5,781 nt of DNA from Bacillota bacterium (GTDB lineage Bacteria; Bacillota_C; Negativicutes; Sporomusales; Sporomusaceae): the NCBI GenBank assembly GCA_023441125.1, contig JAEZQV010000358.1:1-5781 (forward strand), given 5' to 3'. Position numbers and translations under genes: made by a program. The notes under the pieces are model-generated. The model saw only the letters and a program-made list of their open reading frames with translations. It did no database searches and had not been told where the DNA came from. Shown here piece by piece: positions 1 to 4,453 of the stretch (position 1 is the stretch's first letter; each line of letters begins with the position of its first letter).

Positions 1-2
1 CG

Positions 3-1190
3 GCCAAGGGAAAAATCCTCCTGGGCAAAACAACGGCAGGCACAGACATCAGCCTGACTAACCGGAATGGCGACATCGAACTGACTGGCGTTGCTAACGC
101 AGGTCAAGATGCCAAATTGCAGACGGCAACCGGCAATATCACCTTTGCCGATGTAGCCGCTAATCGGAATGTTGCCATCAAGATAACCCAGGACGGCGAC
201 ATCAGCGGCGCAAGCCTGCAAACAAAGAGCGGCGCGGCAACTGTCGATACGACCACGGGCGATATTGATATCACTACCACCCAGGCAGGAACCATGCTTA
301 GCATGGACAGCCAGGCAGGCAATATCAAAGTTGGTACCGCCGCCGGCGGCACTGATGTCAGCCTGTTCGCCAAGGCCGGTGATATTCAGGCCACAACAGT
401 GACGGCCGGCAATGATGCTCTGCTGCAGACGGAAACCGGCAACATTAATCTGACCAGCGGCATGACGGCAGGCAATGATGCTATAGTGCAGATGCAAGCA
501 GGCAATATCGAACTGACTGGTGCGGTCGTTGCAGGCCAAGACGCTCAACTGCAAACAGCAGCAGGCAATATCACCTTTACCGGCATAACTGCCAATCGAC
601 ATAGCACCATCAAAGTAACTCAGCAAGGTGACATCACCGGTGACAATGCTGAAGCGACTATCGGCACACTGACCGTAGAAACGGCCAAGGGAAAAATCCT
701 CCTGGGCAAAACAACGGCGGGCACAGATATCAGCCTAACCAACCGGAACGGCGGCATTACTCTGACCGGTACGGTTGCGGCAGGCAATGACACTAAACTG
801 CAAACAGCAAACGGCGACATCGCGTTTACCGATATAACCGCTAACCGGCAGGTGAGCATCGAAGCATTGCAAAGCGGCAGTGTTACTGGCGGCAATATTC
901 AAGCAACGAACGACACGTTGACTGTGCGCACCGCTAAGGGTGCAATTAGTCTGACCGGTGATGTGGCTGCCGGCGTAAATGCCAGTTTGACAGCGACAAG
1001 CGGCAACATCGCCTTCCGGGATGTACTGGCCAATCAGAACGTGGATATCCAGGTAACGACCGCAGGCGACATCAGCGGTAGGGATGTCAAGGCTGTCAAC
1101 GATTCGTTGAATATTCAGACTGTCAAGGGTGATATCAACCTCCGCAATGTCTATGCCGGCAAAAGAGCCGCAGTCGGCGCGGATGATGGC
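3..1190 (+). repeat. Protein-level tandem repeat array (~21-residue / 63-bp coils) inside the adhesin gene
   Basis: Adjacent coils such as AGNDALLQTETGNINLTSGM and AGNDAIVQMQAGNIELTGAV are spaced 21 residues apart. The ANR/ANQ landmark recurs near 156, 588, 837 and 1026. Those spacings are 432, 249 and 189 bases, about 7, 4 and 3 coils (189 bases is exactly 63 residues). The array therefore looks like higher-order modules in which different numbers of 21-residue coils separate the ANR coils. The DNA copies have mostly diverged, apart from one near-identical pair at 1-72 and 682-753. The right boundary is approximate, since coils fade after the segment encoding VKGDINL. Confidence 0.8.
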
Positions 1191-1946
1191 AAAATTACCA
1201 TGTTCAGCATTGATGGTGAAACCGTCATTATCCGCGTGAAAACTAAAGACACTGACCTGCATGTGCCTACTATTACGGCCGGTAAAAACATTATTATTAC
1301 CAGCAGCGGGATTGATATTGACCAGATCAGCCAACGTCCGGGCTATGACGGCATGCTGCTTTTTACGCCGAAGTCGGCTGACCCCAACACACCGATGGAA
1401 TACTTTACGATCGGTGACATCAAAACCCAAAACGGCTTGAAGATTGAAGAGCTTTGGGCCAAACAGGCTAACGTGCATGTCGATACCAAACGATTTTATC
1501 TTGACAGACTCAGCATTACCGATACCGGTCATTTCAGCAACGACAACGCCAGTGTTACAGTATACGGCAACAGCAGTCCGGCGTTAAGCAGCGCCGATAT
1601 CCACTTCTGGTACAATCCGGAGTTGCGCAATCCCTGGATGTATCTCCACTTCCTGCGTGATGACCACACCGTAGAGAGCAACGGTATTCTGCTTTCCAGC
1701 AAAGATCATTTTGACGTTTACAGACAGCATTTCAGCGGCGTGGCGGAAATGAACGACCAGATACAGCAGCAAATGAGCCGGGACAACTGGCTGCTGTGGC
1801 AGTATCTTCGGGATCCAGCAACAGCCTATGGCAATTATGAGCGGTTCAATCTGCTGGACGCAAGTCAGGCCGGCTTGCCGCAAATCCAGCCACTCATCCT
1901 GCAGCCGCCCGATGGGAACGGCGAAAATCAACTTACAGAAATGTAG
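3..1946 (+). CDS. C-terminal part of a giant filamentous adhesin (LktA / FHA-like beta-helix repeat protein), 5' truncated by the window
   Basis: The frame is open from the first full codon at 3 to TAG at 1944-1946, giving 647 residues; the true start lies upstream. Residues 1 to about 400 are imperfect ~21-residue coils of the type AGxDAxLQTxxGNIxLTG, rich in G, N, D and T, as in parallel beta-helix surface proteins such as filamentous haemagglutinins. Every few coils a coil with ANRxVxI is followed by a GDISG segment. The last ~250 residues are non-repetitive and carry FTIGDIKTQNGLKIEELW, HVDTKRFYLDRLSI and HFSN, then a W/Y-rich stretch (HFWYNP, WMYLHF). From memory this resembles the C-terminal module of proteins annotated as LktA-family filamentous adhesins in Negativicutes; I could not check by search. 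No cysteine is present, and there is no LPXTG motif, SLH domain or evident C-terminal beta-barrel, so it is not a classical autotransporter. A role in surface attachment is inferred. It leads a probable operon with the next three genes. The adhesin-like class is fairly sure, the exact family less so. Confidence 0.85.
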   Translation, partial: AKGKILLGKTTAGTDISLTNRNGDIELTGVANAGQDAKLQTATGNITFADVAANRNVAIKITQDGDISGASLQTKSGAATVDTTTGDIDITTTQAGTMLSMDSQAGNIKVGTAAGGTDVSLFAKAGDIQATTVTAGNDALLQTETGNINLTSGMTAGNDAIVQMQAGNIELTGAVVAGQDAQLQTAAGNITFTGITANRHSTIKVTQQGDITGDNAEATIGTLTVETAKGKILLGKTTAGTDISLTNRNGGITLTGTVAAGNDTKLQTANGDIAFTDITANRQVSIEALQSGSVTGGNIQATNDTLTVRTAKGAISLTGDVAAGVNASLTATSGNIAFRDVLANQNVDIQVTTAGDISGRDVKAVNDSLNIQTVKGDINLRNVYAGKRAAVGADDGKITMFSIDGETVIIRVKTKDTDLHVPTITAGKNIIITSSGIDIDQISQRPGYDGMLLFTPKSADPNTPMEYFTIGDIKTQNGLKIEELWAKQANVHVDTKRFYLDRLSITDTGHFSNDNASVTVYGNSSPALSSADIHFWYNPELRNPWMYLHFLRDDHTVESNGILLSSKDHFDVYRQHFSGVAEMNDQIQQQMSRDNWLLWQYLRDPATAYGNYERFNLLDASQAGLPQIQPLILQPPDGNGENQLTEM

Positions 1947-1982
1947 AATATAGCATAACAAGTGAAAGGAATGGTTGTAAAA

Positions 1983-2414
1983 ATGAACAAGCGGGCCCAG
2001 ACATTTCACGAATATCTGAAGGAAAGTAACATCGACTGTTTTACCGCCGAAGAAATCAGTGACGAACTCAATACAATGGCCTTTCGTTCGCATATGGAGA
2101 TTGCAGGCCAGAGGCTTCCTCTTGTGGTCATCCTGGATGACAGCATTTACGGTATGTTGCGCATCCAAATCGCACCAAAGGCGCTTAAAGATAACAATAA
2201 GCAGGTGATATTAGAATACATTAATGAATTGAACCGCCAGTACAAGCTCTTTAAGTATTACACGACTACCGACGGCGACTTATGCCTGGACTGCTGTGTT
2301 TTGTGCGAAGCGGAACAGACGAACGGATCGATGCTATATACTGTCATCAACGTGGTTTTAAACCATTTGAAAGAAGAATATCCTATCCTGATGCGCAAAG
2401 TATGGGCAGAATAA
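1983..2414 (+). CDS. Small cytoplasmic protein, possibly YbjN / type III chaperone-like fold
   Basis: The 143-residue product from ATG 1983 has no signal peptide and no membrane segment, so it is probably cytoplasmic. It begins with an amphipathic helix-like segment (FHEYLKESNI), then shows beta-rich segments (LPLVVILDD, YGMLRIQIAP), a charged helix (QVILEYINELNRQY), a strand pair (KYYTTTDGDLCLDCCVL) and a C-terminal helix (YTVINVVLNHLKEEYP). This alpha-beta-alpha order, with an 'N-x-L-N-x-x-Y-x-x-F' type helix before the strands, recalls YbjN-domain proteins of the type III secretion chaperone-like superfamily; that is my judgement from pattern, not a search. A C-x2-C-C-x2-C cluster sits at residues 101-108. 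The start is uncertain: GAAAGGA at 1964-1970 lies 12 bases before ATG 1983, too close to serve ATG 1971, and GTG 1962 overlaps it. The gene follows the adhesin by 36 bases and precedes the next start by 17, so co-transcription is likely. Confidence 0.75.
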   Translation: MNKRAQTFHEYLKESNIDCFTAEEISDELNTMAFRSHMEIAGQRLPLVVILDDSIYGMLRIQIAPKALKDNNKQVILEYINELNRQYKLFKYYTTTDGDLCLDCCVLCEAEQTNGSMLYTVINVVLNHLKEEYPILMRKVWAE

Positions 2415-2431
2415 AATTTCAAGGCGGAATA

Positions 2432-2753
2432 ATGTCAAACCGCAACGCTTCTGTCACCGCCGCAAACGACGGATTGACCCTAAACGCCGCCAATGCGATT
2501 GCCTTGCCGACAGCGTCAGCGCCGTCCACGTCACCGGCCAACTTGTCCGCATTGATCTTAGGACACTGCAGCCCCATCGCAAAAGCGATACCGGCCAGCC
2601 GGTGGTCGAAATCAATAAGCGGCTGATTATGCCGCTCGACGGTTTGTCTAGTCGCGGGCCACTCAGCAAGACATCGTCAGGCACTTGCTGGCGGCAGGCG
2701 TGTTGAAACAGAACACGCCTGCCTCAACACAAACACAGCAACAAGGAGACTGA
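2432..2753 (+). pseudogene. Small gene broken by two single-base frameshifts (or interrupted by sequence errors)
   Basis: No single frame crosses this stretch, but three consecutive frames join into one plausible 107-residue protein. It starts at ATG 2432 behind AAGGCGG (2421-2427) and reads MSNRNASVTAANDGLTLN. After a one-base loss near 2506 the next frame gives DSVSAVHVTGQLVRIDL, then TGQPVVEINKRLIMPLDG. After a second one-base loss near 2658 it ends ATQQDIVRHLLAAGVLKQ and a Q/T-rich tail, stopping at TGA 2751-2753. Both breaks are cured by adding one G, next to G at 2506 and in the GGG at 2656-2658. An in-frame TAG at 2649-2651 places the second shift after that point. The gene fits neatly between its neighbours: it begins 17 bases after the upstream stop, and its end contains the AAGGAG site of the next gene. 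I do not recognise the family. It may be a recent pseudogene or an intact gene with two homopolymer errors; neither site looks like a classic slippery heptamer. Confidence 0.6.
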
Positions 2754-2758
2754 TATAC

Positions 2759-3205
2759 ATGATTACCTTATGGCGTAAGCAAATTTCTCCCTTTCTATTG
2801 ACCCTGTGCCTCTGCCTCTCTGCCTGGGGTAGCGCGCAGGCAGCCCCGACAGCCGCCGCTGGGCCGGTAGGCTATGTGGATTTCATTTACCTGGTTGAGC
2901 AGCACCCGGACACGGCAACAGCCAATGCCGCCCTGAAAACAGAGCAGGAGAAGGCTTCGCAGGAATTTCAAAGCAAAGCACCCGGGCTGAGCGATAAGGA
3001 AAAGCAGGAGCTCGACCGGCTGCTCGGACAAAGAGTGGAGCAAAAGCGCCTGGAATTGTTAAAACCGATTTCAGACAAAGTGGTGGCGGCCGCCAATGAG
3101 ATCGCCAAAGAAAAAGGCCTGTCCATTGTCATCGGCAAAAATGAAGTCGTCTGCGGCGGCGTGGATATCACGCCCGATGTACTGAAAAAAATCACCGGTA
3201 AATAA
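2759..3205 (+). CDS. Skp/OmpH-family periplasmic chaperone-like protein
   Basis: The protein has 148 residues. A signal peptide is clear: WRKQ, a hydrophobic core (residues 11-23), then SAQA with predicted cleavage after Ala28. The mature part starts with GYVDFIYLVEQHPDTATANA, matching the N-terminal strand and helix of the Skp/OmpH family (GYVD, then a 'hPxxxxxxxxL' helix). A charged, Lys/Glu/Gln-rich coiled-coil segment covers about residues 57-105, and the end returns to the family pattern AKEKGLSIVIGKNEVVCGGVDIT with a final LLKxI-like helix. At about 120 mature residues it is shorter than enterobacterial Skp, as is usual for the Negativicute versions. Skp holds unfolded outer-membrane or secreted proteins in the periplasm; as the last gene after a giant adhesin, a role in adhesin export is a reasonable inference. 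The start is supported by AAGGAG at 2743-2748, ten bases upstream and inside the preceding frame, which suggests translational coupling. Confidence 0.88.
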   Translation: MITLWRKQISPFLLTLCLCLSAWGSAQAAPTAAAGPVGYVDFIYLVEQHPDTATANAALKTEQEKASQEFQSKAPGLSDKEKQELDRLLGQRVEQKRLELLKPISDKVVAAANEIAKEKGLSIVIGKNEVVCGGVDITPDVLKKITGK

Positions 3206-3208
3206 AGC

Positions 3209-3250
3209 ATGTGAATGGCCGTCCGGAAGTTTCCGGACGGCCATTCACAT
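3209..3250 (+). terminator. Perfect 20-bp palindrome after the Skp-like gene, likely operon terminator
   Basis: ATGTGAATGGCCGTCCGGAA at 3209-3228 and its exact reverse complement at 3231-3250 flank a two-base GT centre. The hairpin starts three bases after the stop codon at 3203-3205, the usual position of a terminator. On the + strand the following bases (CAGGCTGCC) are not T-rich, so it is not a standard rho-independent terminator in that direction. On the - strand the palindrome is followed by GCTTTATTT, a weak T-rich tail. It could also protect the 3' end of the operon mRNA. Confidence 0.6.
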
Positions 3251-3371
3251 CAGGCTGCCACAAATAACATCGTATCTATAAAGATAAACGAGACTTGCTG
3301 TATCACGAGTCCGGAAAGCGACTTATTTCACACCAACCGGGAAGACTATAGAGAACTTTTATGCTGAAATG
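3251..3371. other. Intergenic stretch with no supported feature
   Basis: I find no start with a ribosome binding site, no long frame on either strand, no repeat and no RNA-gene signature here. It lies between the convergent ends of the Skp-like gene and the RpiR-type regulator. Confidence 0.6.
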
Positions 3372-3403
3372 AAAAAGGGCAGCTCAATACTTGTTGAGCG
3401 CCC
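3372..3403 (-). terminator. Rho-independent terminator of the RpiR-type regulator gene
   Basis: Read on the - strand, GGGC and GCTCAA pair with TTGAGC and GCCC across a six-base loop, with one bulged base between the two stem blocks. The hairpin is followed at once by TTTTT (3376-3372). It lies about 40 bases past the stop codon of the leftward gene. A stem followed by a T-run in the correct orientation is the standard intrinsic terminator form. Confidence 0.82.
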
Positions 3404-3442
3404 GCTGGTAAATAGCCGCTGCAGTTCGCTGTTGGGGCATTC

Positions 3443-4297
3443 TTAATATTGGCCGGTCCTTTCCAGGTACTCTTCCATTTTCATGAGACGGGTTTCATTT
3501 AATTCTTTGTTCCGCTTGCTGACCAGGGCGACTATGATTTCCATATTCATGGTAAAACTGGCATAAGAATTGAAAAAACTCAGGTTAGCCATATTGCTGA
3601 TAATAATGGTCTCCGCTGCCCGCGCGATGGGCGCTGTGTAGCTGTCGGTCATGGCGATCACTTTGCACCCCGCATCATTGGCCATCTCAGTAGCAAAAAG
3701 AGTATCACTGGAGTAGCGGTTAAAAGCAATGGCAATCATGACATCAGCAGCCGTCAAATCAATCAGGCCGTCGACGACCGGCTGCTGATTGCCGATGACT
3801 AAGATGCCCGGGCGGATGCAGGAAAGCATAACGCCAAAGGAAGCGGCAAAGCCGGCACAGGCCCGAAAGCCAACGATAAACACCCGTTTGGCCTGGGAGA
3901 TCATCTCAGCCGCGGCGATAAAGCGGGAATTAATGTCCTGGGCGATATCCCGGGTAATATTGCGCAGCACATTCTGACGGATGGCGGCTATCAGTTCAGA
4001 GTCGCTGAGATTTTCGTATTGCCTGATTTTTTCATAGGGAATTTCCGCATCGGTATGTATATTGTCCGCTTCAGCCTGTTCGCGCTGAAACATTTTTTTA
4101 AAGGTTGTATAGTTGGCATAACCAAGCTTTTTGGAAAGCCGTACTACCGAAGAGGCGCTTACACCCAGCAGTCCGGCAATTTCATTGGAGGTAAGATAAC
4201 AGGCTTGCTTTTTATTCTTCAGCATAAAGTCCAAAACCGTCTTTTCATTGCCGGTAAGCTCCACTTTGTAGGCCCGCTGCTCGATAGTTTCCCCCAT
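3443..4297 (-). CDS. RpiR/MurR-family transcriptional regulator (HTH + SIS domain)
   Basis: The protein has 284 residues, the normal length for the family. Residues 1-75 form the N-terminal winged-helix HTH: LTSNEIAGLLGVSASSVVRL at 35-54 followed by SKKLGYANYTTFK, the classic RpiR pattern. From about residue 125 a SIS (sugar isomerase) fold follows, with AKRVFIVGFRACAG at 136-149, then ADVMIAIAFNRYSSDT and GCKVIAMTDS. Family members usually sense phosphorylated sugars or related metabolites through the SIS domain and act as repressors or activators. Here the glycine-rich loop reads GFRACAG, so a phosphosugar ligand is not assured. The ATG at 4297 is preceded by a strong AAGAGGTGAT (4310-4301). 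The gene is divergent from the MATE transporter with 156 bases between the two starts, which makes the transporter a likely target; no sugar-metabolism gene is in the window. Confidence 0.93.
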   Translation of the reverse strand: MGETIEQRAYKVELTGNEKTVLDFMLKNKKQACYLTSNEIAGLLGVSASSVVRLSKKLGYANYTTFKKMFQREQAEADNIHTDAEIPYEKIRQYENLSDSELIAAIRQNVLRNITRDIAQDINSRFIAAAEMISQAKRVFIVGFRACAGFAASFGVMLSCIRPGILVIGNQQPVVDGLIDLTAADVMIAIAFNRYSSDTLFATEMANDAGCKVIAMTDSYTAPIARAAETIIISNMANLSFFNSYASFTMNMEIIVALVSKRNKELNETRLMKMEEYLERTGQY

Positions 4298-4317
4298 ATA
4301 ATCACCTCTTTCCTTTT

Positions 4318-4347
4318 ATTGTATGGGCAGGCTGAATCTTATGTCAA
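4318..4347 (-). promoter_or_regulatory. Sigma-A type promoter for the RpiR-type gene
   Basis: On the - strand, TTGACA (4347-4342) and TACAAT (4323-4318) are separated by 18 bases. The -35 box is a consensus match and the -10 box has one mismatch. The predicted start near 4311 leaves a leader of only about 14 bases, which still includes the ribosome binding site. The -35 lies in an inverted repeat shared with the opposing promoter, so the two genes may be co-regulated. Confidence 0.75.
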
Positions 4348-4371
4348 TCTTGCAGCGAAAAATATTGACAT
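4341..4371. promoter_or_regulatory. 8-bp inverted repeat spanning both divergent -35 boxes, candidate operator
   Basis: ATGTCAAT (4341-4348) and its exact reverse complement ATTGACAT (4364-4371) are separated by 15 bases, so the arm centres are 23 bases apart, about two helical turns. Each arm contains the -35 hexamer of one of the two divergent promoters, plus matching flanking bases. A dimer bound across both arms would cover both promoters. Part of the symmetry simply reflects two consensus -35 boxes; the flanking matches are what hint at an operator. Confidence 0.45.
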
Positions 4372-4393
4372 CAATTGCCTGGCAAGGTAATAT
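4365..4393 (+). promoter_or_regulatory. Strong sigma-A type promoter for the MATE gene
   Basis: TTGACA (4365-4370) and TAATAT (4388-4393) are separated by exactly 17 bases, close to the ideal sigma-A promoter. The predicted start near 4400 gives a leader of about 54 bases. An 11-bp palindrome lies in the spacer, and two further palindromes cover the start site and leader, so the promoter is probably repressed under some conditions. Confidence 0.8.
4375..4385. promoter_or_regulatory. 11-bp palindrome in the MATE promoter spacer
   Basis: TTGCC and GGCAA flank a single central T between the -35 and -10 boxes. Its position would let a bound protein block or realign RNA polymerase. The arms are short, so chance is possible. 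Confidence 0.3.
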
Positions 4394-4394
4394 T

Positions 4395-4408
4395 GATTAT
4401 ATATAATC
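4395..4408. promoter_or_regulatory. Palindrome GATTATATATAATC over the MATE start site, candidate operator 1
   Basis: This is a perfect 14-bp palindrome beginning just after the -10 box and covering the predicted transcription start. It shares both half-sites (GATTAT and ATAATC, two-base centre) with the palindrome at 4424-4439. A repressor here would block initiation. The site also contains TATAAT, which could act as a second -10 box, although no good -35 lies at the right distance. Confidence 0.55.
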
Positions 4409-4423
4409 TAATTATAAAATAAA

Positions 4424-4439
4424 TGATTATTAATAATCA
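4424..4439. promoter_or_regulatory. Palindrome TGATTATTAATAATCA in the MATE leader, candidate operator 2
   Basis: This is a perfect 16-bp palindrome whose core has the same half-sites as the one at 4395-4408, with centres 30 bases apart, about three helical turns. It ends directly before the ribosome binding site. Two copies of the same A/T-rich palindrome suggest binding by a dimeric HTH regulator such as the divergent RpiR-type protein. A weak RNA hairpin near the ribosome binding site is the alternative. Confidence 0.55.
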
Positions 4440-4453
4440 AAAGAAGGTCTTCT

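Noticed and set aside
117..119. TTG as a start of the adhesin gene
   Set aside because: The frame is open to the window edge with the same coil repeats encoded upstream of it, so the gene begins outside the window.
735..1532. Long 265-codon open frame on the - strand inside the adhesin gene
   Set aside because: It mirrors the repeat codon pattern of the + strand gene, its protein resembles no family, and it lacks a credible start context. The + frame has clear repeat structure.
1584..2168. 194-codon - strand frame across the adhesin end and the next gene
   Set aside because: It overlaps two well-supported + strand genes and reads as an unstructured Cys/His-rich shadow.
2282..2626. 114-codon + frame overlapping the YbjN-like gene
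   Set aside because: Its first half is an out-of-frame reading of that gene; only the part from 2432 to about 2506 is likely coding, as the start of the frameshifted small gene.
2500..2660. Programmed -1 frameshifting in the small gene
   Set aside because: Neither junction shows an X-XXY-YYZ slippery heptamer or a clear stimulatory hairpin, and two such events in about 107 codons are improbable.
2454..2684. 76-codon - strand frame over the small frameshifted gene
   Set aside because: There is no ribosome binding site or recognisable protein, and the stitched + strand reading explains the region better.
3278..3370. Possible remnant of a coding sequence between the convergent genes
   Set aside because: Short readings in two frames look vaguely protein-like but have no start, no ribosome binding site and no family resemblance.
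4402..4407. TATAAT as the main -10 box of the MATE gene
   Set aside because: No acceptable -35 lies 16-18 bases upstream, whereas TTGACA and TAATAT with a 17-base spacer form a near-ideal promoter just before it.
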